Shown here: positions 25,429 through 35,300 of the stretch, piece after piece
How positions within the stretch are numbered: position 1 is the first letter of the stretch
Layout of the letters: each line of letters opens with the position of its first letter
The notes under the pieces: generated by a model
Database searches by the model: none
Seen by the model: the letters and a program-made list of their open reading frames with translations, nothing else
Told to the model about the DNA's origin: nothing
DNA from: an uncultured Clostridia bacterium
GTDB taxonomy: Bacteria > Bacillota > Clostridia > Oscillospirales > Ruminococcaceae
DNA length: 64,000 nucleotides
Direction of reading: 5' to 3'
Assembly: GCA_947627455.1 (NCBI GenBank)
Contig: CANQWC010000009.1
Location: 1 to 64,000 of the forward strand
Position numbers and translations under genes: made by a program

Positions 25429-26283
25429 ATGATGATTGACGTTAAAAAGAATATCCTGATAGTCGGCCTCGGTCTCATCGGCGGAAGCTATGCCGAGGCG
25501 CTTAAGAGATACGGTTTTCGCGTCACCGCGATAACCCGCTCTCAGAGGTCGATCGACTATGCCCTTGAAAAGGGTCTTATCGATGACGGCGCCGCCTCGG
25601 TCGAGCCACGCCTTGTCTCTGAGGCCGATATCGTCGTATTCGCGCTCTATCCCCATATTTTTATCGAGTGGATAGAGAAGAACCAGCACCTCTTCAAGAG
25701 TGGTGCGCTTCTGACCGACGTCACGGGCGTAAAGGGCTCGGTGGTATATAAGGTTCAGGATATCCTGCGCCCCGACTGCGAATTCATCGCCGCTCACCCG
25801 ATGGCGGGCCGCGAGGTCTACGGCGTAGAGAATGCCACCGCGCGAATTTTCCACGGCGCAAACTACATCGTCACCCCGACCGAAAAGAACACCCCCGAGG
25901 CGATTGAAACCTGCCGCGAGCTCGGGCTTTTGCTCGGGTTTGCCCGTGTGGCCGAGCTCAGCCCCGAAGACCACGACGAAATGATCGGCTTCGTCTCCCA
26001 GCTCACCCACTGCATCGCCGTCTCGCTGATGACCTGCAACGACGCCGAGAACATCGAAAAATTCACGGGCGATTCCTTCCGCGACCTGACGAGAATCGCG
26101 AAAATAAACGATTTGATGTGGTCCGAGCTCTTTATGGCGAACAAAAAGGCGCTGCTCGACCAGATGGATCTGTTCTCGGCCCAGTTTAAAAAGCTTCGCG
26201 ATATGATTGAAAGCGGCGACGTCGACGGAATGCGCGAGATGATGAAATATTCAAGCGAGCGCAGGGCAAAGTTTGACAAGTGA
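25429..26283 (+). CDS. tyrA: Prephenate dehydrogenase
   Basis: It oxidatively decarboxylates prephenate to 4-hydroxyphenylpyruvate, the tyrosine branch. The NAD fold is ILIVGLGLIGGSYAEALKRYG. Downstream are DVTGVKGSVV, AAHPMAGREVYG (catalytic His region), NYIVTPTEKN and a helical C-terminal dimer domain with SQLTHCIAVSLM. 284 residues, lacking a C-terminal ACT domain, so feedback through that domain is not expected. The ATG at 25429 (a second ATG follows at once) has GGAG upstream. No prephenate dehydratase is seen in the window. Confidence 0.93.
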   Translation: MMIDVKKNILIVGLGLIGGSYAEALKRYGFRVTAITRSQRSIDYALEKGLIDDGAASVEPRLVSEADIVVFALYPHIFIEWIEKNQHLFKSGALLTDVTGVKGSVVYKVQDILRPDCEFIAAHPMAGREVYGVENATARIFHGANYIVTPTEKNTPEAIETCRELGLLLGFARVAELSPEDHDEMIGFVSQLTHCIAVSLMTCNDAENIEKFTGDSFRDLTRIAKINDLMWSELFMANKKALLDQMDLFSAQFKKLRDMIESGDVDGMREMMKYSSERRAKFDK

Positions 26284-26316
26284 TCTATACTTCATTCCGA
26301 AAGGTTGGTATGTAAT

Positions 26317-27345
26317 ATGAATATGGTATTTGAACGCAAGCTTCCTATTCCGCAAGAGGTAAAGAAGATGTTCCCGCTCTCCGACGAGCTCGCGAAGACC
26401 GTTAAACAGCGTGCCGACGAGCTTGCCGACATCTTCGCGGGAAGATCCGACAAATTTATCCTGATAATCGGCCCCTGCTCGGCAGATAACGCCGACAGCG
26501 TCCTCGATTACATCTCCCGCCTGAGAAAGGTTCAGGAGGAAGTCAAGGACAAAATTTTCATTATCCCGAGGATATACACGGGCAAGCCCCGCACAACGGG
26601 CGACGGCTACAAGGGTCTGCTCCACCAGCCCGACCCGAACGAAAAACCCGACATGTTCAAGGGCATCGTCGCGATAAGAAACCTTCACATGCGTGCGCTG
26701 AGCGAATCGGGCTTCTCCTGCGCAGATGAAATGCTCTACCCCGAGAACCACCGCTATCTGAGCGATATAATCGGCTATGTCGCTGTCGGCGCGCGTTCTG
26801 TCGAGGATCAGCACCACCGTTTGACGGCCTCGGGCCTGAATATCCCCGTCGGCATGAAAAACCCGATGAGCGGCGATATTTCGGTGATGCTCAACTCGGT
26901 TTCCGCGGCCCAGCACCCCCACACATTCATCTACCGCGGCTGGGAGGTTCATTCGACAGGCAACCCGCTTGCCCACGCGATTCTTCGCGGCTATGTCAAC
27001 AAGCACGGCCAGAATATGCCGAACTATCATTATGAAGACCTGCTCCACCTAAGCGAGGCCTACGCAAAAAGCGGTCTGCTCAACCCCGCGGTCATCATCG
27101 ACACCAACCACTCCAACTCGGACAAAGACCCGTTCCGGCAGCCGAGAATCTGCAAAGAGGTTCTTTACAGCTGCCGCCATTCCGACGACATCAAAAAGAT
27201 CGTCAAGGGCTTCATGATCGAGAGCTATATCGAAGACGGCTCTCAGAAGATAGGCGAGTGCATTTACGGAAAGTCCATCACCGACCCCTGCCTCGGCTGG
27301 GAGAAGAGTGAGCGCCTGATTTACGACATCGCCGAGTTAGTATGA
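26317..27345 (+). CDS. aroF: 3-deoxy-7-phosphoheptulonate (DAHP) synthase, AroFGH type
   Basis: The first committed aromatic step: condensation of PEP and erythrose-4-phosphate. Motifs of the E. coli AroF/G/H class: ILIIGPCSADNADSVLDY, YTGKPRTTGDGYKGLLHQPD, GARSVEDQHHRLTASGL, PVGMKNPMSGD, IDTNHSNSDKDPFRQP, GFMIESYIEDGSQ and YGKSITDPCLGWEKSE. 342 residues, near the 350 of AroG. The start is set at ATG 26317, behind GAAAGG; TTG 26305 is possible. It is the last gene of the operon; I see no convincing terminator in the 155 bases before argG. Confidence 0.95.
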   Translation: MNMVFERKLPIPQEVKKMFPLSDELAKTVKQRADELADIFAGRSDKFILIIGPCSADNADSVLDYISRLRKVQEEVKDKIFIIPRIYTGKPRTTGDGYKGLLHQPDPNEKPDMFKGIVAIRNLHMRALSESGFSCADEMLYPENHRYLSDIIGYVAVGARSVEDQHHRLTASGLNIPVGMKNPMSGDISVMLNSVSAAQHPHTFIYRGWEVHSTGNPLAHAILRGYVNKHGQNMPNYHYEDLLHLSEAYAKSGLLNPAVIIDTNHSNSDKDPFRQPRICKEVLYSCRHSDDIKKIVKGFMIESYIEDGSQKIGECIYGKSITDPCLGWEKSERLIYDIAELV

Positions 27346-27431
27346 CGGTGTGAAATCTGCCCAATAAGTTTTTGCGCAGGACTGAAATGCCTGAGCATAT
27401 TCACAAAAATGAATAAAATACCGAAAACCCC

Positions 27432-27465
27432 TTGACAAATCTGAATATTTATTGCATAATATGCA
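27432..27465 (+). promoter_or_regulatory. argG promoter with ARG-box-like and palindromic operator
   Basis: TTGACA (27432-27437), 17-base spacer, CATAAT (27455-27460). The spacer holds TCTGAATATTTATTGCAT (27440-27457), whose left half fits the ArgR/AhrC box TNTGAATWWWWATTCA; the right half is off by one inserted base. A perfect palindrome, TGCATA-A-TATGCA (27453-27465), covers the -10 box. Both positions suit a repressor. Confidence 0.65.
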
Positions 27466-27501
27466 GACAGAAAACTAAATATTGCATACAGGAGGATAAA
27501 A

Positions 27502-28725
27502 ATGAATAAAGATTGCATAAAAAAGGTTGTTTTGGCATATTCGGGAGGGCTTGACACCTCGATAATAATTCCGTGGCTCAAGGAGAACTACAACAACTGC
27601 GAGGTCATCGCGGTCTCGGGCAACGTCGGCCAGGCCGATGAGCTTGAGGGTCTCGAGGAAAAGGCTCTTAAAACGGGCGCGTCGAAGCTCTATGTCCTCG
27701 ACCTCACCGACGAGTACGTCGACGAATATATAATCCCGACGATGAAGGCGGGCGCGGCCTATGAGGAATACCTCCTCGGCACCTCTCACGCAAGGCCCTG
27801 CATCGCTAAAGGTCTTGTAGAGATCGCGAAGAAAGAGCACGCCGACGCCATCGTTCACGGCTGCACTGGCAAGGGCAACGATCAGGTCCGCTTCGAGCTC
27901 GCAATCAAGCACTTCGCCCCCGATATGCCTATTATCGCCCCTTGGCGCGAGTGGAACATCAAATCCCGCGACGAGGAGATCGACTATGCCGAGGCGCACA
28001 ATATCCCGCTTAAGATCAACCGCGAGACAAATTATTCCAAGGACAAGAACCTCTGGCACCTCTCTCACGAGGGCCTCGACCTTGAAGACACGGGCAACGA
28101 GCCTCAGTATGAGAAGAAAGGCTTCCTTGAAATGGGCGTCAGCCCGATTCAGGCGCCCGACAAGCCCGAGTATGTCGAAATCGAATTCGACAAGGGCGTT
28201 CCCGTCGCCCTCAATGGCGAGAAGATGAGCGCCAAGAACATCATTTTAGAGCTTAATAAAATCGGCGGCCGCAACGGCATCGGCATCATCGACATCGTCG
28301 AGAACCGCCTTGTCGGAATGAAGTGCCGCGGCGTTTACGAGACCCCGGGCGGAACGGTACTCTATAAAGCCCACTCGGTATTAGAGTCGATATGCCTCGA
28401 CAAAATGACGCTTCACGAAAAGCAGCGCCTCTCGATAACCTTTGCCGAGCTCGTCTATAACGGCCAGTGGTTCACGCCCCTGCGCGAGGCGCTTTCGGCC
28501 TTTGTCGATAAAACTCAGGAGCGCGTAACGGGTAAGGTTCGCTTAAAGCTCTACAAGGGCAACATGATCAACGCTGGCGTCTGGAGCGAAAACAGCCTTT
28601 ACAGCGAAGAAATCGCGACCTTCGGCGAGTCCGACTATGACCAGAAGGATTCCGCGGGCTTCATCAATCTTTACGGCCTGCCGATAAAGGTTCAGGCGCT
28701 TGTCGACGAAAAGAACAAAAAGTAA
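27502..28725 (+). CDS. argG: Argininosuccinate synthase
   Basis: It joins citrulline and aspartate with ATP in arginine synthesis. The N-type ATP pyrophosphatase motif is [22 protein letters not shown]. Further family segments are [75 protein letters not shown] and [30 protein letters not shown]. 407 residues, full length. The ATG follows CAGGAGG. First of argG-argH-argF, from its own promoter. Confidence 0.97.
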   Translation: MNKDCIKKVVLAYSGGLDTSIIIPWLKENYNNCEVIAVSGNVGQADELEGLEEKALKTGASKLYVLDLTDEYVDEYIIPTMKAGAAYEEYLLGTSHARPCIAKGLVEIAKKEHADAIVHGCTGKGNDQVRFELAIKHFAPDMPIIAPWREWNIKSRDEEIDYAEAHNIPLKINRETNYSKDKNLWHLSHEGLDLEDTGNEPQYEKKGFLEMGVSPIQAPDKPEYVEIEFDKGVPVALNGEKMSAKNIILELNKIGGRNGIGIIDIVENRLVGMKCRGVYETPGGTVLYKAHSVLESICLDKMTLHEKQRLSITFAELVYNGQWFTPLREALSAFVDKTQERVTGKVRLKLYKGNMINAGVWSENSLYSEEIATFGESDYDQKDSAGFINLYGLPIKVQALVDEKNKK

Positions 28726-28742
28726 GAAGGGGAGGGATTGAG

Positions 28743-30137
28743 ATGGTTAAAATGTGGCAGGGCGTCACCGACGGCGTGACCTCGGCGCTTGCCGACGATT
28801 TCAATTCCTCGGTTTCCTTTGATTCGCGAATGTTCCGCGAGGATATCGCGGGCTCGGTCGCCCACGCGAAGATGCTCTCAAAGCAGGGGATAATCACCGA
28901 GGAAGAGGCCGAGAAGATAATTTCGGGCCTCGGGGGCATTCTTCGCGATCTTGAAAGCGGCGCCCTGAAAATCGACCCCGAGGCCGAGGATATCCACATG
29001 TTTGTCGAGCAGGTCCTCACCGAGAGAATAGGCGACGCGGGCAAGAGGCTTCACACCGCGCGTTCGCGAAACGACCAAGTAGCCCTTGATCTGCGGCTCT
29101 ATCTCAGGAATGAGACCGACGCGATTTTAAAGCTTTTGGACGATGCGATAGGCTCGATCTGCGACAAGGCCGATGAATACAAAGACGCGGTAATGCCGGG
29201 CTACACCCATCTTCAAAGGGCCCAGCCGATACTCTTTTCACACCAGCTTCTTGCCTACTGCATGATGCTTCTTCGCGACGCCGACCGCCTACGCGACTGC
29301 CGCAAGCGAATAAATGTCAGCCCGATAGGCTCCTGCGCTTTGGCGGGCACGACCTATGCCACCGACCGCGGGTTCGAGGCCGAGCTCATGGGCTTTGACG
29401 GCGTATGCCTCAACTCTGTTGACGGCGTTTCCGACCGCGATTTCGCGCTCGAACTGATGAGCGCCCTCGCAATTTTGCAGATGCACCTCTCGCGCTTCTG
29501 CGAGGAGCTTATTTTGTGGTCGAGCTGGGAATTCCGCTTTGTCGAGTTTTCGGACAACTTCACGACGGGCTCGTCGATAATGCCCCAGAAGAAAAACCCC
29601 GACATGGCCGAGCTCATCAGGGGCAAAACGGGCAGGGTCTACGGCAACCTGATGGCGCTTTTGACGGCGCTAAAAGGCTTGCCGCTCGCCTATAACAAAG
29701 ATATGCAGGAGGACAAGGAAGCCGTCTTTGACTCGGCTGACACCGTCAAGGCCTGCCTCGGTGTTTTGGCGCCGATGGTTCGCGAGATGAAGGCGCACCC
29801 CGAGAATATGCTCACCGCCGCGCAGACGGGCTTCATCAACGCCACCGACCTCGCCGACTATCTTGTGAGAAAAGGCTTGCCTTTCCGCTCGGCATATAAA
29901 ATCGCGGGGCAGACGGTCGCTAAGTGCCGCGCCGAGGGCTGTATTCTTGAAACCCTGCCGCTTGAAGAATACAAATCTCTCAGCGAGCTTTTCGAGAACG
30001 ATCTTTATAACGACATTGACCTTAAAACCTGCGTTGAAAAGCGAATTTCCGAGGGCGGGACCTCCCGCGGCTCGGTTGAAAATCAGATAAAATATGTCAG
30101 GAAAATGCTTGCCGCCCCGAAAGGAGAAAATTTATGA
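28743..30137 (+). CDS. argH: Argininosuccinate lyase
   Basis: It splits argininosuccinate into arginine and fumarate. Motifs: [43 protein letters not shown], and the signature loop [22 protein letters not shown] containing the mobile catalytic serine. 464 residues, normal length. It begins 17 bases after argG behind a GGGGAGGG site and overlaps argF by four bases. Confidence 0.97.
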   Translation: MVKMWQGVTDGVTSALADDFNSSVSFDSRMFREDIAGSVAHAKMLSKQGIITEEEAEKIISGLGGILRDLESGALKIDPEAEDIHMFVEQVLTERIGDAGKRLHTARSRNDQVALDLRLYLRNETDAILKLLDDAIGSICDKADEYKDAVMPGYTHLQRAQPILFSHQLLAYCMMLLRDADRLRDCRKRINVSPIGSCALAGTTYATDRGFEAELMGFDGVCLNSVDGVSDRDFALELMSALAILQMHLSRFCEELILWSSWEFRFVEFSDNFTTGSSIMPQKKNPDMAELIRGKTGRVYGNLMALLTALKGLPLAYNKDMQEDKEAVFDSADTVKACLGVLAPMVREMKAHPENMLTAAQTGFINATDLADYLVRKGLPFRSAYKIAGQTVAKCRAEGCILETLPLEEYKSLSELFENDLYNDIDLKTCVEKRISEGGTSRGSVENQIKYVRKMLAAPKGENL

Positions 30138-31123
30138 TATCACTCAAAGGCAGAAGCTTTTTGCGGCTTCTTGATTTCACCCCTGCCGAGATAGAGGGGC
30201 TTTTAAACGCCGCCGCCGAGCTTAAATCGCTTAAAAAGGCGGGGATTCCCCACCGCTATCTTGAGGGCAAGAACGTCGCGCTCATATTTGAAAAAACCTC
30301 CACCCGAACCCGCTGTTCGTTTGAGGTCGCGGCCGCCGATCTCGGCATGCACGCCGTTTACCTCGACCCGAAATCCTCTCAGGTCGGAAAGAAAGAGTCC
30401 ATTCCCGACACCGCGCGCGTCCTCGGAAGAATGTTCGACGGAATAGAATACCGCGGCTACGGTCAGGAGCTTGCCGAGAGCCTTGCGCACTATTCGGGCG
30501 TTCCCGTCTGGAACGGCCTCACCAACGAATTTCACCCGACCCAGATACTCGCCGATTTTCTCACGATTCGCGAGCACCTCGGGCAATTAAAGGGCGTCAA
30601 GCTGGTCTATGCGGGCGATGCCCGCTATAACATGGGCAACTCGCTGATGGTCGGCTGCGCAAAAATGGGAATGCACTTCGTGGCGTGTTCCCCGAAGGGC
30701 TATTTCCCCGATGGCGAGCTTGTCGCCGAGTGCCGCGAGGTCGCAAAGGAGACGGGCGCTACCCTTGATTTTATCGAAGATATTCAGACCGCTGTCAGCG
30801 GCGCCGATGTCATTTATACCGATGTCTGGGTCTCGATGGGCGAGCCCGACGAGGTCTGGGCCGAGAGGATAAAGGACCTCATGCCCTATCAGGTCAACTC
30901 AAAGATGATGTCGATGACGGGCAAAAAAACGCTGTTCATGCACTGCCTGCCCGCGTTTCACGATTTAAAGACCGAGATCGGCAGAGAGATGTATGAAAAA
31001 TTCGGCTATGACTGCCTCGAAGTCACCGACGAGGTATTCGAGTCCGAAGCTTCGGTCGTTTTCGATGAGGCAGAGAATCGGCTTCACACCATCAAAGCCG
31101 TCATGGCGACGACACTTATTTAG
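30134..31123 (+). CDS. argF: Ornithine carbamoyltransferase
   Basis: It transfers the carbamoyl group to ornithine, giving citrulline. The carbamoyl phosphate motif is [16 protein letters not shown], with [10 protein letters not shown]-type and [14 protein letters not shown] segments, [18 protein letters not shown], and the ornithine-binding loop [15 protein letters not shown]. 329 residues. The ATGA overlap with argH, a terminator at its end, and carAB just beyond give a full citrulline-to-arginine supply line. Ornithine-making genes are not in the window. Confidence 0.97.
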   Translation: MISLKGRSFLRLLDFTPAEIEGLLNAAAELKSLKKAGIPHRYLEGKNVALIFEKTSTRTRCSFEVAAADLGMHAVYLDPKSSQVGKKESIPDTARVLGRMFDGIEYRGYGQELAESLAHYSGVPVWNGLTNEFHPTQILADFLTIREHLGQLKGVKLVYAGDARYNMGNSLMVGCAKMGMHFVACSPKGYFPDGELVAECREVAKETGATLDFIEDIQTAVSGADVIYTDVWVSMGEPDEVWAERIKDLMPYQVNSKMMSMTGKKTLFMHCLPAFHDLKTEIGREMYEKFGYDCLEVTDEVFESEASVVFDEAENRLHTIKAVMATTLI

Positions 31124-31130
31124 TTTTTTA

Positions 31131-31158
31131 CATCACCCCGAAAGGGTGATGTTTTTTT
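31131..31158 (+). terminator. Terminator after argF
   Basis: CATCACCC (31131-31138), loop CGAAA, GGGTGATG (31144-31151), then TTTTTTT. Confidence 0.92.
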
Positions 31159-31197
31159 GTGCATAACATAGAATTTTAAAATCCGTGTGATTTTCGG

Positions 31198-31226
31198 TTG
31201 AACTTTATTTTTAAATATGCTATCAT
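31198..31226 (+). promoter_or_regulatory. carA promoter
   Basis: TTGAAC (31198-31203), 17-base spacer, TATCAT (31221-31226), 39 bases before the start codon. Confidence 0.75.
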
Positions 31227-31264
31227 TATATGTTGAAAAAATATAGGAAGGACGGAAATAAATT

Positions 31265-32353
31265 ATGAACGGGATTCAGATTTCCAAAAAAGCCTATCTG
31301 GTATTGTCAAACGGTGCTGCGTTCGAGGGCACGCGCATCGGTGCCGACGGTGAAAGCCTCGGCGAGCTTGTCTTCACAACGGGAATGACAGGCTATCTTG
31401 AAACCCTTACCGACCCGAGCTACTGCGGCCAGATCGTCATGCAGACCTTTCCGCTGATCGGCAACTACGGCGTAATTCCCGAAGATTTTGAGGGAAAGAC
31501 CGCCGTCAAAGGCTATGTCGTCCGCGAGCTCTGCGACGAGCCCTCTAATTTTCGCTCGGAATATGAGCTCGACAAATTTCTCAAGGAAAACGGCATAGTC
31601 GGCCTCTGCGGGGTCGACACCCGCGAAATCACAAGAATTATCCGCGAGGAGGGCGTTATGAACGCCAAAATCTGCGATGAGATCCCAGCCGATATTTCCG
31701 ACATCTGCGAGTACCGCGTCTTAAAGGCGGTCGAGACCGTCAGCCGAAAAGAGCCCGAGGTCTATCCCGCCGAGGGTGAAAAGAAATTCCGCGTCGCCCT
31801 GATGGATTACGGCGCAAAACAGAATATAATCCGAAGCCTTCAGAGCCGCGGCTGCGAGGTAACATGCTTCCCCGAGAGCACCAAGGCTGAGGAAGTCCTC
31901 GCTTCATCGCCCGACGGAATAATGCTTTCAAACGGCCCGGGCGACCCCGAGGAGAACACCGCCGCCATCGCCGAGCTGAGAAAAATGATAGGCAAAGCGC
32001 CTATCTTCGGAATCTGCCTCGGCCACCAGCTCACCGCGCTCGCGATGGGCGGAAAGACGGTCAAGCTGAAATACGGCCACCGAGGCGCGAACCAGCCCGT
32101 CAAAGACCTCATCGGCGGCAGGACCTACATCACAAGCCAGAACCACGGCTATGCGGTTGTCGCCGAAAGCCTTGAGGGCATCGGCCGCGAGACGTTTGTC
32201 AACGCCAACGACGGCAGCTGCGAGGGCATGGACTACCCCGACAAAAACTGCTTCACTGTCCAGTTCCACCCCGAGGCCTGCGGAGGCCCGCACGACACTG
32301 CGTTTTTGTTCGACAGATTTATTTCAATGATGGGAGGCGAGCGCAATGCCTAA
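31265..32353 (+). CDS. carA: Carbamoyl-phosphate synthase small (glutaminase) chain
   Basis: It hydrolyses glutamine and passes ammonia to CarB. The N-terminal CarA-specific domain is at about residues 10-140 (YLVLSNGAAFEGTRIG, TGMTGYLETLTDPSYCGQIV, GVDTREITRIIREEG). The class I amidotransferase domain follows from about 170: MDYGAKQNIIRSL, LSNGPGDPEEN, FGICLGHQLTALAMGGKT (nucleophile Cys) and TVQFHPEACGGPHDT. 362 residues. It overlaps carB by eight bases. With arg and pyr genes around, it serves both arginine and pyrimidines. Confidence 0.96.
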   Translation: MNGIQISKKAYLVLSNGAAFEGTRIGADGESLGELVFTTGMTGYLETLTDPSYCGQIVMQTFPLIGNYGVIPEDFEGKTAVKGYVVRELCDEPSNFRSEYELDKFLKENGIVGLCGVDTREITRIIREEGVMNAKICDEIPADISDICEYRVLKAVETVSRKEPEVYPAEGEKKFRVALMDYGAKQNIIRSLQSRGCEVTCFPESTKAEEVLASSPDGIMLSNGPGDPEENTAAIAELRKMIGKAPIFGICLGHQLTALAMGGKTVKLKYGHRGANQPVKDLIGGRTYITSQNHGYAVVAESLEGIGRETFVNANDGSCEGMDYPDKNCFTVQFHPEACGGPHDTAFLFDRFISMMGGERNA

Positions 32354-35300
32354 GGATCTCAGCATTAAAAAAGTTCTCGTGATAGGCTCGGGCCCGATAA
32401 TAATCGGTCAGGCAGCCGAGTTCGACTATGCGGGCGCTCAGGCCTGCCGAGTTCTCCGCGCCGAGGGCATCAACGTCGTATTGGTAAACTCTAACCCCGC
32501 GACGATAATGACCGATAAAAACCTCGCCGACGAAATTTATCTCGAGCCCCTCAACGCCGAGACAGTCGCGAGAATTATAGAAAAAGAGCGTCCCGACGGC
32601 CTTCTTGCGGGCCTCGGCGGCCAGACGGGCCTCACCATCGCGATGCAGCTTTCGCGCATGGGTGTTCTTGAAAAATACGATGTTCGGCTTTTGGGCTCTG
32701 ATATCGCCGCGATTGACAAGGCCGAGGACCGCGAGCTCTTCCGCGACACTATGAAAGAAATCGGCCAGCCCGTCGTCCCGTCCGACATCGCCCACACCGT
32801 CGACGGCGCGCTTGAAATCGCCGAAAAAATCGGCTACCCCGTAATAGTTCGCCCCGCGTTTACGCTCGGCGGCTCGGGCGGGGGAATCGCCGCGGACGAA
32901 GAGGAGCTTAAGATCATCGCGAAAACGGGCCTCGACGCCTCGCCGATAACTCAGGTGCTGATTGAAAAGTGCATCTCGGGCTGGAAGGAAATAGAGTTTG
33001 AAACGATGCGCGATTCCCTCGGAAACGTCATCGCGGTCTGCTCGATGGAAAACTTCGACCCCGTCGGCGTTCACACGGGCGATTCGATAGTCGTCGCGCC
33101 CGCCCTCACCCTCGCCGACAAGGAGTACCAGATGCTCCGCTCGGCCTCGCTCGATATTATTTCCTCGATCGGCATCGTCGGCGGCTGCAACTGCCAGTTC
33201 GCCCTCAACCCCGAGAGCTTTGAATACGCCGTCATCGAGGTCAACCCGCGTGTCTCGCGCTCGTCCGCTCTCGCCTCAAAGGCGACGGGCTACCCGATCG
33301 CGAAGATAACCACCAAAATAGCCCTCGGCTATACCCTCGACGAAATCAAGAACGAGATCACGGGCAAAACCTGCGCCTGCTTCGAGCCGACGCTCGACTA
33401 CGTAGTCGTGAAGTTCCCGAAGTGGCCGTTCGACAAATTCAGCGGCTCGAACCGCACCCTCGGCACTCAGATGAAAGCCACGGGCGAGGTCATGTCGATT
33501 GCCCCCAACTTCGAGATGGCACTTTTGAAAGCCGTTCGCGGGGCGGAGATTTCCCTTGACACCCTCAACGCCGCGCCTCTTTCCGACAAGCCCGTTGAGG
33601 AGCGCCTTCACGAGCAGAACGACCGCCGAATCTTCACCGTTTTTGAGGCGCTGAAGAGCGGCGTGAGCATCGAAAAAATTCACGGGATAACCCTCATCGA
33701 CGAGTGGTTTCTCTCAAAGCTGAAAAAGCTCGCCGATTTTGAGAAGAGGATAGCTGGCGGTCTCTCCGACGGCGATTACCTTGCTGCAAAGCGCTTCGGC
33801 TATACCGACGCCGCTATCTCCCGCCTCTCGGGCGAAAAAAATCTTCCGACGCTTGATTTCAGCTATAAAATGGTCGATACCTGCGGCGCCGAGTTTGACG
33901 CCGTGACCCCTTATTTCTACTCCTGCTGCGAAAAATCCTGCGAGGCAAGAACTTTTACCCGTTCGGGCAAGCCCGTTGTAATGGTTCTCGGGTCGGGTCC
34001 GATAAGAATCGGTCAGGGCATCGAGTTCGATTACAGCTCCGTCCACTGCGTATGGACGCTTCGTGAGCTCGGCTATGACGTCGTCATCGTCAACAACAAC
34101 CCCGAGACCGTCTCGACCGACTATGACACCGCAGACAGGCTCTATTTCGAGCCGCTCTGCCCCGAGGACGTCATGAACATAATCAAGGTCGAGAAGCCCG
34201 TCGGCGTAGTTGTAGCTTTCGGCGGCCAGACCGCGATAAAGCTCACAAAATTCCTCGACGAGCACGGAATAACCATTTTGGGCACCTCTGCCGACGGCAT
34301 CGATACCGCCGAGGACAGGGCACGCTTCGACGGCCTGCTTGAATCCCTCGGAATAAAGCGCCCGAGGGGAATGGGCGTTCTGACCGAGCAGGAGGCGCTC
34401 GACGCCGCCGAGTCGCTCGGATACCCCGTTCTTCTGAGGCCGTCATATGTCATCGGCGGACAGAACATGACAATTTCCCGCAGCCCCGCGCATACTTCAA
34501 AATACATGAAGGCTATTTTGGCGCAGGGGATTGAAAACCCCGTTCTGGTCGATAAATACATGCCCGGCACCGAGCTCGAGGTCGACGTCATTTCCGATGG
34601 CGAGGACGTTCTTATCCCGGGCATCATGGAGCACATCGAGCGCGCGGGAATTCATTCGGGCGACTCAATAGCCGTCTACCCGCCTTATAATCTCAGCGAC
34701 AGGTTCTTAAAGATAATCTGCGACTGCTCCGAGAAGCTTGCGCTCGGCCTCAAGACAAAGGGCCTTGTGAACATTCAGTACCTGATCTATGACAACGAGC
34801 TTTACGTCATCGAGGTCAACCCGAGGGCTTCAAGAACCGTTCCGTATATAAGCAAGGTCACCAACGTTCCGATGGTCGACCTCGCGTCAAAGGTCATGCT
34901 CGGCGCAAAGCTTCGCGACCTCGGCTACGGCAGCGGTTTGCATAAAGCCCCGCCATATTATGCCGTAAAAGTCCCCGTTTTCTCGTTCGAGAAGCTCTCG
35001 GACGCCAACTCTATCTTAGGCCCCGAGATGAAGTCTACGGGCGAGGTCCTCGGAATCGGCAAAACCCTTGCTGAGGCGCTGTTCAAGGGCCTCACGGCGG
35101 CGGGCTTTGCGGTTCAGCACGCGAGCAGCCGCACAAAGGGCGTGTTCATCAGCGTTGAAGAAAACGACTATGACGAGATAATCTCTCTTGCGAAGCGCTT
35201 CTACGACCTCGGCACCGATATCTACGCGACGGCGGGCACTGCCGACGGCATCGCTCAGCTCGGAATTCCCGTTATCCCCGTTGCCGATGCGGGCGAGTCG

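Noticed and set aside
31131-31158. Attenuator of carA
   Set aside because: The hairpin lies upstream of the carA promoter and directly after argF, so it is simply the argF terminator.
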